A stretch of 15,943 nt of DNA from positions 1-15,943 of the forward strand of contig JBFWIL010000031.1 of NCBI GenBank assembly GCA_050256015.1, in the 5' to 3' direction. The notes under the pieces were generated by a model. That model was given only the letters and a program-made list of their open reading frames with translations, was not told the DNA's origin and did no database searches. Position 1 is the stretch's first letter. Every line of letters begins with the position of its first letter. The DNA is from JBFWIL01 sp050256015 (GTDB lineage: Bacteria; Bacteroidota; Bacteroidia; Bacteroidales; Prolixibacteraceae). Both the position numbers and the translations under genes were made by a program. Positions 6,888 through 14,908 of the stretch are shown one piece after another.

Positions 6888-8273
6888 TTATTCTTCAGGA
6901 AAATCACTGTAAGCAGGAGTTTCCAATGATACAACACGCCAGTTGTCGGTGTAAACTTTCACGGAAGTCTCAGCAGAAGGAAATTCTGTTTCGCTGTCAC
7001 TTTCATTTCCGGTAATATTTTCCAGCGTAAAATCTGAATTCTCGAAGTAGAAGCCAAAATTTTTATAGCTGGCTGTTTCCCGTGTAACGAGCACATCCTC
7101 AAATGTGTAATCACCATCGGCAAACTTATAAAGATAGTTTAACGGAACAGTTACTGTTGTCCAGCCGGTAGTCCGGAACGGGACAACTTCTTTATTGCTG
7201 ATCCAGGGAACGTAATTATAGCAATCCCGGTCCCATTCGCCTCCGTTAAAACCATTTTCAAGACAGATTTTCAGAAAACCAGACCCCTGCCATACTTCGG
7301 GAACATAAATATCGAACTGGAAAGCAACCTGATCCAGCGGGGTACTTGCCTGAATATACGGCGTTAGCTGTCCGCGCCAGTCATCCACGCCGTTACCGGC
7401 AGTCCACACTTCAGAACACCGGTTTTTCCCGGTGCTGAAAGATACGATACGGGCGGGGCGGTGGGCACAGTATGTCCCCTGGGAAACATTGCCTTCGCCA
7501 ACAGAAGCTGATTCCAGGTCATCCGGTGTGATCATGCTTTCAGCACTTCCCCAGGAACCTTGTGCTCCGTTCCCGTCAAAATCAAGAATAACCCCTTTTT
7601 TAAAGTTGAAATAAGCAGGAGAATAAGCCCCGCCGTTGGCACACTCGATCAGGAGAGAGCCGCCTTCTTCCGAAACGCCTTCAGGAACCTGTACCATACA
7701 GAATTCGCCATCCGTATCAGAAGTAATTCCACTGGTAACTTCGATGTTACCCGGAAATACGACTTTGTCCACTTCAATCAGACCCTCTCCGTAAATGATG
7801 ATCGTCTCCCCGGCCAGCGGCATGGTATTGGAAACGTTTGTAATAGCTGGCGCGGCAGATCTGATCTCTATCGAGTAAACCGCTTCGCAGGCATCTTTCA
7901 CGAGTCGGATCGTATTTCTTTCTTCCGGAACAGCATCGACAATAGGAGTATCTTTTTCAACTTTCACCAGCAGGGAACGATCGGATACCATAACCGGGTT
8001 GAAGTAGGTGGAGACCCCGTTGATGTAGACTTTTCTCAAACCGGTAAAACCGGAACCTTCAAGGCGCAGTAGCTGTCCGAGACGGGCAAATGTCACTTCC
8101 CTGTCGGGCACAGACGATGAAGCATCTTCAAGGAAGACTTTCGTAACAGAGATTGGGCTATCTGCTCCTGAGTCGTCATCATCGTCACAAGAGATAAAAC
8201 CCATTGTACAGATAAGCAATACCAGGAAAGTATTCCGGATCCGCTGATTTTTATTTGGAAATATCTTTTTCAT
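6888..8273 (-). CDS. Surface glycan-binding lipoprotein at the SusE position, with IPT/TIG-like domains
   Basis: The 461-residue product is a cell-surface lipoprotein that binds glycan chains rather than cutting them. A signal peptide ends in MGFISC (anchored Cys29), followed by five Asp residues, a strong Bacteroidota surface-export signal. Two immunoglobulin-like IPT/TIG domains follow at about 40-138 (LRLEGSGFTGLRKVYING) and 142-225 (ITNVSNTMPLAGETIIIYGE). The C-terminal half (about 228-461) begins DFDGNG and is rich in Trp, Tyr and Phe, including WTAGNGVDDWRGQL and FQFDIYVPEVWQGSGFLKIC; it is the likely binding domain, as in SGBP-B-type proteins of xylan and xyloglucan loci. No catalytic motif is visible. 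It starts 27 bp after the SusD stop and precedes the GH10 gene, so the three are almost certainly one transcript. The exact sugar is inferred from the neighbouring xylanase. Confidence 0.85.
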   Translation of the reverse strand: MKKIFPNKNQRIRNTFLVLLICTMGFISCDDDDDSGADSPISVTKVFLEDASSSVPDREVTFARLGQLLRLEGSGFTGLRKVYINGVSTYFNPVMVSDRSLLVKVEKDTPIVDAVPEERNTIRLVKDACEAVYSIEIRSAAPAITNVSNTMPLAGETIIIYGEGLIEVDKVVFPGNIEVTSGITSDTDGEFCMVQVPEGVSEEGGSLLIECANGGAYSPAYFNFKKGVILDFDGNGAQGSWGSAESMITPDDLESASVGEGNVSQGTYCAHRPARIVSFSTGKNRCSEVWTAGNGVDDWRGQLTPYIQASTPLDQVAFQFDIYVPEVWQGSGFLKICLENGFNGGEWDRDCYNYVPWISNKEVVPFRTTGWTTVTVPLNYLYKFADGDYTFEDVLVTRETASYKNFGFYFENSDFTLENITGNESDSETEFPSAETSVKVYTDNWRVVSLETPAYSDFPEE

Positions 8274-8300
8274 AACTGTAGATGTTTTATAAAATTACCA

Positions 8301-9944
8301 TCAAAATAAATCAGTAATTCGTTCTTCTGTAAATTCATAGGGAACCGGGGTTTCTTTCAGCAGGGGATTTTGAACGACCTCCGATTCAGGATAAGGCAGT
8401 AAAAAAATACTTTCGTCAATCTGTCCGATTGCACGTGTTCCCCTGTCACAACTGGTGTCTTCCGTAACCGTATTGGTCGCCGTATCATAAAGAATAGGGA
8501 CTATCGTTCCCCTATCCTGTGAAATAATGTAATTAATCACTTCCTGCTGCTGATAATAAGCACGGCGCACCAGATCATACCAGTACTGACCTTCCATGCA
8601 TAACTCAATACGACGTTCATGGATAACATCCTGGTAAGTAATACTTTCTTTATTTTCCAGACCGGCACGTTCACGAAGCCTGTTGAAATAAGTCAAAGCA
8701 TCGGCATCGGCAGTGGTTTCCGAATTGCCCAGTATCGCTTCCGCATAGATCAGATAGACTTCGGCCAGGCGTATCATGTAAGTATTCAGGGCCGAGTTCA
8801 TCCGGGCAATGGCCGGATTATCCTTTGAAGAGCCCACCACTCCTTTTTTCACATTCAGGGCTTCCCGGGTTTTTTCGTAGGTAAACCCCCCGGTAGCTTT
8901 ACTGATTTCCGGGTAATAGTCGCCGTAGCCCATCCAGGTTGCCTTTCTCCTAAGGTCTTTCTTCTCATATTCGAGAAGTACATCATAAGAAGCTCTTGTC
9001 CAGTATCCCCAGGCAGCATCATCACCGGTAATTTCGGAACCGCAGGCAAAATAGGCCTGCTGCGAATTAATAATACCATACCCGGTCTGATCGCTGAAAT
9101 AAGGGACCCATTGCAAGGCAAATATCGATTCCGGGTTATTGTTATTTTCGATCGTGAACAGCTCGGCATAATCATCCATCAGGCTGTAGTCACTTTGGGT
9201 AATGACCACTTCGGCAGCTTTTCTAGCCAGGTCAAGATAGGTCTGATCGCGGGTCCCGCTGTTCGGGTTGTCACTCAGCCCGGCATAGGAAAGATAAACG
9301 CGTGACAACATTGCGTAAGCGCTGTAACGGGTCAGGCGCCCTGCCTGTGCGGCTGTCACGGGCAAATATCTGGCTGCATATTCCAGATCGCGCATGGCAA
9401 ATTCGAACACGTCCGGACGCGGACTGGTATTGACAATGGGATTACTTACCAACTTCCCAGGATCCTCGGAAAGGATGACATCTCCCCACAGGGATGCCAG
9501 ATACCAATAGGCTGTACCCCGCATGAAGCGTGCTTCAGCGATATATTGATTCTTCACGGAAGCCTCCACACTGCTTCCGGTAATCCCTATAATGACTTTA
9601 TTTGACTGCTGAATCACATTATAGAACGACTGCCATGCGGAGACCAAAGGCCCGGTAAGGCCGGTTTCCGCCAGGTCGCTGAACGGATAGATATAATCGG
9701 AATAGGGGGCATACAAATTGTATGAACGCCCGTCACCCAGTCCGTAGTAAAATTTATCATTAAAGTCGAACCAGACCTTATTGTAAAGCGGTGCAGTAGC
9801 TGATTTGAAGTCGTCTTCAGTCTGGTAGAAGTTTTCCCCCGTGATCCTGTCGTCCGGGGTAATTTCAAGAAAATCCTCACTACACCCCGTCCAAACCAGG
9901 GAAAACGCCATTGCCAGTACAGATGATAATTTATTTGCTTTCAT
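8301..9944 (-). CDS. SusD/RagB-family outer-membrane glycan-binding lipoprotein
   Basis: The 547-residue protein is the lid-like lipoprotein that sits on SusC and captures oligosaccharides. The signal peptide ends VWTGC (anchored Cys21; Trp at -3 is unusual) and is followed by SEDFLEITPDDRIT, the standard SusD start. The helical N-terminal part includes the TPR-like stretch IAEARFMRGTAYWYLASLWGDV (135-156), and the C-terminal RagB/SusD part has YMIRLAEVYLIYAEA (389-403), FNRLRERAGL (420-429) and IHERRIELCMEGQYWYDLVR (441-460), all family signatures. Length is typical. It follows the SusC gene by 113 bp and its start codon overlaps the stop of a possible 37-codon ORF (ATGA). Confidence 0.97.
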   Translation of the reverse strand: MKANKLSSVLAMAFSLVWTGCSEDFLEITPDDRITGENFYQTEDDFKSATAPLYNKVWFDFNDKFYYGLGDGRSYNLYAPYSDYIYPFSDLAETGLTGPLVSAWQSFYNVIQQSNKVIIGITGSSVEASVKNQYIAEARFMRGTAYWYLASLWGDVILSEDPGKLVSNPIVNTSPRPDVFEFAMRDLEYAARYLPVTAAQAGRLTRYSAYAMLSRVYLSYAGLSDNPNSGTRDQTYLDLARKAAEVVITQSDYSLMDDYAELFTIENNNNPESIFALQWVPYFSDQTGYGIINSQQAYFACGSEITGDDAAWGYWTRASYDVLLEYEKKDLRRKATWMGYGDYYPEISKATGGFTYEKTREALNVKKGVVGSSKDNPAIARMNSALNTYMIRLAEVYLIYAEAILGNSETTADADALTYFNRLRERAGLENKESITYQDVIHERRIELCMEGQYWYDLVRRAYYQQQEVINYIISQDRGTIVPILYDTATNTVTEDTSCDRGTRAIGQIDESIFLLPYPESEVVQNPLLKETPVPYEFTEERITDLF

Positions 9945-10054
9945 TCGTTAATATTTTTAATTTTCATTGGCAACTCATGGAACTCATAGAAAACATGATC
10001 TTCTTCCTGTATGATAATTCTTACCATGCCCGTTTCCTGTGCTGTTCCTGTCAT
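9941..10054 (-). CDS. Possible 37-codon ORF filling the susC-susD gap
   Basis: A minus-strand ATG at 10052-10054, three bases after the susC stop codon, opens a 37-codon frame. It ends in TGA at 9941-9943, overlapping the susD ATG as ATGA. The product begins MTGTAQETGMVRIIIQEEDH and is charged, with no signal peptide and no family I recognise; a second in-frame ATG at codon 10 could also be used. The frame occupies the whole gap and its borders look like translational coupling. No ribosome binding site is evident, and a frame of this length can occur by chance, so the call is tentative. Confidence 0.3.
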   Translation of the reverse strand: MTGTAQETGMVRIIIQEEDHVFYEFHELPMKIKNINE

Positions 10055-10057
10055 AAA

Positions 10058-13000
10058 TTAGAATGTAAGATTTAAACCAAACGTATATATACGCGGCGAA
10101 GGATAACGGGCATTGTCAATACCGGTCATTAAAGCATCCTGGTTCGCAGAACCGATTTCCGGATCATATCCTGAGTATTCTGTGAATGTATAAACATTCT
10201 GAAGGTTGGTGTAAACTTTCAGATTCTGAATACCCAGTCTCCTCACCCACTTGTGAGGGAAGGTGTATCCCAGTGAGATATTCTGGATCCGGAGATAGGA
10301 ACCGTCTTCCACAAATTTGTCGCTGAACCGGAAATTGTAGGTAGAGGAAGACGGAGATGCGCCAATCCGGCACATATCGGCATCACCGCTAACAATCTGC
10401 ACATTTCTGTAATCGTTGGGTCCGTCCTGATCGATCAGATCCAGTTTGGCATAATGAATAGCTTTTTTCAGCAGATTCGTATTCTCGCGAGGATTTTCCA
10501 GCCAGCGACGCTGGTAATTTACGACCTCGTTCCCGTATGAACCCGTCAGATAAACACTAAGGTCGAAGCCTTTCCAGGAAAACGTGTTCCCAATACCAAA
10601 AGTGAACTTGGGTTCCGGGTTGCCAATATAGGTCCGGTCCTCTTCATCGATCACACCATCTTCGTGGACATCCTCGAATATATAATCCCCGATCCATACT
10701 CCATTTTCTCCAATGGTCATATCTTCGGGAATAGCAGTCGGTACGATCTCACCGTCCTTGTTTTTGTAGTAAAAATCGGTTGCCTTTTCGAACCGTCCGA
10801 TTATTTTATACCCGTAGAACTGACCGATGGGCTGTCCGACCGCGGTTCTCGTGACAACAGTGATATCCGAGCCTTCCTGAATTGTTTTGTTAATAATACT
10901 TGTTTCCGTGTCCAGCGAGCGTACTTTGTTCCTGTTTAGTGAAAAAATGAAGTTGGATCGCCATTGAAAATCTTTTTTGTCGAGATTAACCGTATTCAGG
11001 GTCAGCTCAATTCCCTTGTTCCTCAAAGAACCGATATTTACCCAGGGAGCAGAAGCAGATCCCTGCCCGGAGGTACCGACATAAGCAGGAAGGGGTAATT
11101 GCAACAGCAGGTTTTTTGTTTTCTTGTAATAGACGTCGGCAATAAATTCAATCCTGTTCCCGAATAAATTCAGATCCACACCGATATTACCGGAATGGGT
11201 GGTTTCCCATTTCAGTTCCTCATTGGGCGTATTACTGGCCAGCAGGCCGGTACCCCAATTCGTTGCAACAGAAGAATAAGTCGAGGTATAGGCATAATTT
11301 GTAACATTCTGATTCCCTACAGCACCCCAACCCAGGCGAAGTTTCAGGTTATTGATAACCGGATTTTCTTTCAGAAAATTTTCGTTGGAAATTTTCCAGG
11401 CAAACGCCGCTGACGGGAACCAGCCCCAACGCTTATCTTCCGCAAATTTAGATGACCCGTCACGACGCAACGTCGCTGTCAATAAATATTTATCATCATA
11501 AGAGTAGAAAACACGTCCGAAATAAGAAAGTATGGCACTGTTGCCACTGTTTCCGCTATTCCTGGCCGTGGTGGCATCACCGGCATCCAGATCCGTAGCG
11601 CCGTTAGTCAGGTAACCGGAACGGTAACCGTAAAGATATTCCCATTTTGATTCCTGCATCTCCTGCCCCAGCATGGCATTCACATTGTGCTTGCCAAAAA
11701 GCCTGTTACAGGTAACAATGTTTCTCCAGCTCCAGAATTTATTGTACGATTTGGAGCGGGAACCTTCCCTCACCTCGTTGACAATGGCACCAAATGTATA
11801 GGACGGATCGAATTTATAGGTGTTTGTCACCCCATAATCAAACGAAAGCTCGGTCTTGTACGTTAATCCCTTGAGGAGAGTCACTTCGGCATAGGTATTG
11901 GCCCGAATACCGGCCTTTTCATTGCGATTGTCCTTAATCATGGCCAGGCCGACAGGATTGTTCTGCACATACTCGTCTGTATCCGGACCATCATAGGTGC
12001 CATCGGCATTACGCACGGCAACATTGGGGGTCTGCTTCAGGGCCGTTTTGATCAGCGAATCGTCAGACACCGTGGTTTTCTGTTTGGAATTGCTGAATGC
12101 AAAGCTGACCCCCATTTTCATGTATTTCTTTACCTGCGAATCGAAGCTGCCCCGTAAATTCAGCCGCTTAAACCCGGAACCGATCGCAATGCCATCCTGA
12201 TCCAGGAAACCGGCTCCCAGGGCATAGGTTTGTTTTTCATTTCCGCCGGTAACAGACAGATTATGACTGTGCATAAATGCCGTGGTAAACAGTTCATCCT
12301 GCCAGTCAGTTCCCTCCCCAAGAAGGTCAGGACGGACAAAATTGTCATCGGCTTCCACAATACCCAGCTCCGTTCGTTCATTTTTATGGATGGCATATTC
12401 TCGAAGGTTAAGCAAATCAAGCTTTTCGGGCATCTCCTGCCAACCGATATATGTATCGTAGGTGATCTCTCCTTCCCCTTTGGTTCCTCGTTTCGTTGTA
12501 ATAATAATCACACCGTTTGCCGCCCGCGATCCGTAAATGGCAGTAGCAGATGCATCTTTGAGAACATCCATGGACACAATATCGGAAGGGTTGATCGAAG
12601 CTAAAGCATTATCCGTACCGGAACCTGTGGATCCGTCAATAATCACACCGTCGATCACAAAGATGGGCTCGTTGGAGGCATTCAATGAATTGATCCCGCG
12701 AATACGGATAGACGAGCTACCGCCGGGCATTCCTGTATTTTGCTGGATCTGCACGCCGGCGGCCCGTCCCTGAAGCACCTGGTCAATAGAAGTAGTTACC
12801 GATTTGGCAATCGCATCGCCCGATACGGAAACTACCGACCCGGTTAAATCACTCCGTTTCATCTGACCGTAACCAATAACCACCACTTCCTCCAGAGCCA
12901 TCTGGTCTTCCCGCATGGTCACATTGATGACCTCCTGCCCGACTACCGGAATCTCCTGCTTCAGCATCCCGACAAATGAAAAAACAAGAACGGCATCACC

Positions 13001-13600
13001 GGGAACATTCCGGATAGAATAACGCCCGTCAAGCCCGGAAGTCGCTCCCATGGTAGTTCCTTTGACGATCACCGTCACCCCGGGAAGCGGCTTTCCGCCA
13101 GCATCGGTTACCGTACCCGACACTGTCCGCTCCTGTTTGATCTGTCCGTCCGTTCTGGCAAATTCCGGGGAAAGTACAATCTGCCGGTTAATAATCTTGT
13201 ATTTGACCCCGGAATGGGCAAACAAACGATCCAAAACCTCCCGGATGGAAGCCCTTTCAATATTGATGGTTGTTGTCCGGTTTACATCAATCATATCCTT
13301 GTTGTAAAGAAAAACATAATTACTCTGCTCTTCAATCTGGAATAAAACCTTTTCAACAGAAGAATTTATGAGGTTCAGACTCAACTGCGTTCCCTGCGAA
13401 AAGGCCGGGACAGCAAGAACTTGCATCATACAAGCCAGGATAAAAAAGGTTGTTAGCTTCATAATTCTCAATAACTTCTTAATCATTAGACGTTTCTCAA
13501 GACCGGCAAAGCTCCGGTAATGCGGACTTTGCTCCTGTTTTAACGAAACGTGCGTAAAGTCTGTCCATCCGGACAAACCGTACCAATCATTTTTTTTCAT
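10058..13600 (-). CDS. SusC/RagA-family TonB-dependent transporter with N-terminal STN signalling domain
   Basis: The 1180-residue outer-membrane protein imports oligosaccharides using TonB energy. In order it shows a signal peptide (about 47-69, ending VPAFSQ), an STN domain (about 74-145, including VEKVLFQIEEQSNYVFLYN), a carboxypeptidase-regulatory-like beta-sandwich (about 158-232, VSGTVTDAGGKPLPGVTVIV), a TonB-box region EEVVVIGYG (237-245), the plug with ASATAIYGSRAANGVIIITT, and a beta-barrel ending in YTFGLNLTF with terminal Phe. STN domains occur in transporters that also signal to a FecR anti-sigma factor, which fits the upstream fecR and sigma genes. The ATG at 13600 gives a long, charged N-terminal extension before the signal peptide; ATGs at 13486 (MIKKLLRIMK) and 13462 (MKLTTFFIL) are alternatives. 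Similar extensions exist in other Bacteroidota SusC proteins, so the first start is kept. It is the first structural gene of the operon. Confidence 0.96.
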   Translation of the reverse strand: MKKNDWYGLSGWTDFTHVSLKQEQSPHYRSFAGLEKRLMIKKLLRIMKLTTFFILACMMQVLAVPAFSQGTQLSLNLINSSVEKVLFQIEEQSNYVFLYNKDMIDVNRTTTINIERASIREVLDRLFAHSGVKYKIINRQIVLSPEFARTDGQIKQERTVSGTVTDAGGKPLPGVTVIVKGTTMGATSGLDGRYSIRNVPGDAVLVFSFVGMLKQEIPVVGQEVINVTMREDQMALEEVVVIGYGQMKRSDLTGSVVSVSGDAIAKSVTTSIDQVLQGRAAGVQIQQNTGMPGGSSSIRIRGINSLNASNEPIFVIDGVIIDGSTGSGTDNALASINPSDIVSMDVLKDASATAIYGSRAANGVIIITTKRGTKGEGEITYDTYIGWQEMPEKLDLLNLREYAIHKNERTELGIVEADDNFVRPDLLGEGTDWQDELFTTAFMHSHNLSVTGGNEKQTYALGAGFLDQDGIAIGSGFKRLNLRGSFDSQVKKYMKMGVSFAFSNSKQKTTVSDDSLIKTALKQTPNVAVRNADGTYDGPDTDEYVQNNPVGLAMIKDNRNEKAGIRANTYAEVTLLKGLTYKTELSFDYGVTNTYKFDPSYTFGAIVNEVREGSRSKSYNKFWSWRNIVTCNRLFGKHNVNAMLGQEMQESKWEYLYGYRSGYLTNGATDLDAGDATTARNSGNSGNSAILSYFGRVFYSYDDKYLLTATLRRDGSSKFAEDKRWGWFPSAAFAWKISNENFLKENPVINNLKLRLGWGAVGNQNVTNYAYTSTYSSVATNWGTGLLASNTPNEELKWETTHSGNIGVDLNLFGNRIEFIADVYYKKTKNLLLQLPLPAYVGTSGQGSASAPWVNIGSLRNKGIELTLNTVNLDKKDFQWRSNFIFSLNRNKVRSLDTETSIINKTIQEGSDITVVTRTAVGQPIGQFYGYKIIGRFEKATDFYYKNKDGEIVPTAIPEDMTIGENGVWIGDYIFEDVHEDGVIDEEDRTYIGNPEPKFTFGIGNTFSWKGFDLSVYLTGSYGNEVVNYQRRWLENPRENTNLLKKAIHYAKLDLIDQDGPNDYRNVQIVSGDADMCRIGASPSSSTYNFRFSDKFVEDGSYLRIQNISLGYTFPHKWVRRLGIQNLKVYTNLQNVYTFTEYSGYDPEIGSANQDALMTGIDNARYPSPRIYTFGLNLTF

Positions 13601-13607
13601 AATTTTG
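13600..13607 (+). promoter_or_regulatory. Candidate -7 box for antisense transcription opposite the susC leader
   Basis: TAATTTTG on the plus strand fits TAnnTTTG exactly and reads away from susC towards fecR. A start near 13614 would be expected. A recognisable TTTG at -33 is missing. A second, one-mismatch box (TTAATTTG at 13614-13621) has a T-run (13591-13597) near the -33 distance. Confidence 0.35.
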
Positions 13608-13613
13608 TTCAGA

Positions 13614-13685
13614 TTAATTTGCTACAATTAATTTTTAACACGAAATGCGGGTAACGTTGGCGCGTTGCCTGCATTTTCTTTCGTT
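13614..13685 (+). ncRNA. Candidate cis-antisense small RNA to the susC leader (DonS-like arrangement)
   Basis: The interval between fecR and susC holds, on the strand opposite the operon, a TAnnTTTG box (13600-13607) and then a hairpin followed by a T-rich tail ending about 13685. Together they define a transcript of about 55-75 nt that would pair with the untranslated leader of the susC mRNA. In Bacteroides fragilis, the small RNA DonS and its relatives are encoded antisense in the same place of sigma/anti-sigma-controlled loci and repress them; this is established knowledge from that species. The existence of the RNA here is an inference from promoter, terminator and position only. Confidence 0.4.
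13644..13685 (+). terminator. Hairpin with T-rich tail between fecR and susC, better formed on the plus strand
   Basis: AATGCGGGTAACG (13644-13656) and CGTTGCCTGCATT (13663-13675) form a 13-bp stem with a six-base loop. On the plus strand the two imperfect positions are G-U pairs, so the stem is unbroken, and TTCTTTCGTTT follows directly. On the minus strand the same positions become A-C mismatches and the downstream sequence is less T-rich. This asymmetry suits a terminator for plus-strand RNA. Confidence 0.5.
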
Positions 13686-13744
13686 TCTCACCGGGCCAGA
13701 CCAATCCGTGTCAGAAACGCGTGCCTGCTGCATAGGCTTTTATT

Positions 13745-14836
13745 TTAATGTTTAACAATACGTTCATGATCTTTAAAAATGCTGATTTTACCCTTTTGCC
13801 AGCTTCCGTCCCGGTTCAGCTTTCCCTTTTCATACCGGTAGGTAATGGGAGCCGATAATTTCAGCAGTTCGAGGATCTGTTCCAGATTCTCGTTCTGGAA
13901 GGTAGCAATGTAACTGTAATTCCCCAGTTCGGGCCGGTCCAGGCTGATATCCACATTATACTGCCGCTGCAGCTGACGAAGGATTGTACTCAGGGACGTA
14001 TCCCTGAAAATAAATTTTCCTTCCCTCCAGCAAATAAAACGGTCGACAGGTTCCTGCCGAATATGCAGGTGTCCGGTTTCCTTGTTAAAGCTCGAGACCT
14101 GCCCTGGTTTCAGAAAATGCTCCTTTCCTCCGGTCAGCAGGGAAATTTTCCCTTCAGTCAGGGCAACGGTTACCGTTTCCTCATCCGGATAGGCATTTAC
14201 GTTGAAGGAGGTCCCGTACACCCTGATCTCCGGACCTGGATTTTGTACGATAAAAGGAATTGGGGCTTTCCGGACCTGGAAAAAAGCTTCCCCGAAAATT
14301 TCCACCTGACGGACTTGCCCCCTGAAAAGGGGAGGATAAGTCAGTACGGAACCGGCATTCAGCCAGACCTTGGTTCCGTCAGGCAGATCAACTACCGTCC
14401 GGGTACCCGCAGGAGCCACAACAGAAACCGTCTGTCTGGCCCACTGGGTATTCATTTGCTGAACCCGGGACTGAAGTGCCTGTTGATCCAGGCTAAGCCA
14501 GACCGAATAAAAAATAAGCGGAATCACCAAAACAGCGGCAATTTTGCCGAAAATAACGGATAAGCTCCTGTTTTTTACCGGGACAACGACTTTGTTCATC
14601 CTTTCCCTGAGAGCCTTCCACCAGCGTTTAATTTCCAGATCACTGACCGGAGCTGATGAAAAGGAGAGGTCACAGACCAGCTTAACAGCTTCATCAAATT
14701 CTTTTGTCAGCTCCGGATGCAAAAATTTCCACCGGTTCCATTTTTCCGGATCCGGAACATCCTTCCCCCTGGCCCAAAGCATGAAGTCTTTATCCAGAAT
14801 CAACTGCTGAAATACGAGTTCATTAAACTGATTCAT
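13745..14836 (-). CDS. FecR-family anti-sigma factor, inner-membrane
   Basis: The 363-residue protein spans the inner membrane once and holds the adjacent ECF sigma factor until the transporter signals. The cytoplasmic N-terminal part (1-90) includes FMLWARGKDVPDPEKWNRWK and HPELTKEFDEAVKLV, typical of Bacteroidota FecR proteins. A membrane helix lies at about 93-116 (SVIFGKIAAVLVIPLIFYSV). The periplasmic FecR domain follows at about 137-232 with VVDLPDGTKVWLNAGSVLTY, VEIFGEAFFQV and VYGTSFNVNAY. The C-terminal DUF4974 / STN-like domain is at about 270-345 (WREGKFIFRDTSLSTILRQL), the part expected to contact the STN domain of SusC. Length is normal. It starts 72 bp after the sigma stop codon, in the same transcript, and 144 bp before susC. 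Confidence 0.96.
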   Translation of the reverse strand: MNQFNELVFQQLILDKDFMLWARGKDVPDPEKWNRWKFLHPELTKEFDEAVKLVCDLSFSSAPVSDLEIKRWWKALRERMNKVVVPVKNRSLSVIFGKIAAVLVIPLIFYSVWLSLDQQALQSRVQQMNTQWARQTVSVVAPAGTRTVVDLPDGTKVWLNAGSVLTYPPLFRGQVRQVEIFGEAFFQVRKAPIPFIVQNPGPEIRVYGTSFNVNAYPDEETVTVALTEGKISLLTGGKEHFLKPGQVSSFNKETGHLHIRQEPVDRFICWREGKFIFRDTSLSTILRQLQRQYNVDISLDRPELGNYSYIATFQNENLEQILELLKLSAPITYRYEKGKLNRDGSWQKGKISIFKDHERIVKH

Positions 14837-14908
14837 GTCCTTATTTTATAGAAAGGGAAGAAAACAATCAGTTTATACTCACTTTTAAAGAAAATTTTAC
14901 CGGGAAGC

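Noticed and set aside
13682..13719. CGTTTCT / AGAAACG inverted repeat and a GCCT / AGGC mini-hairpin near 13723-13737 between fecR and susC
   Set aside because: Stems of 7 bp with a 24-base spacer and 4 bp respectively are within chance expectation; a sigma-target promoter must lie somewhere here but I cannot identify it.
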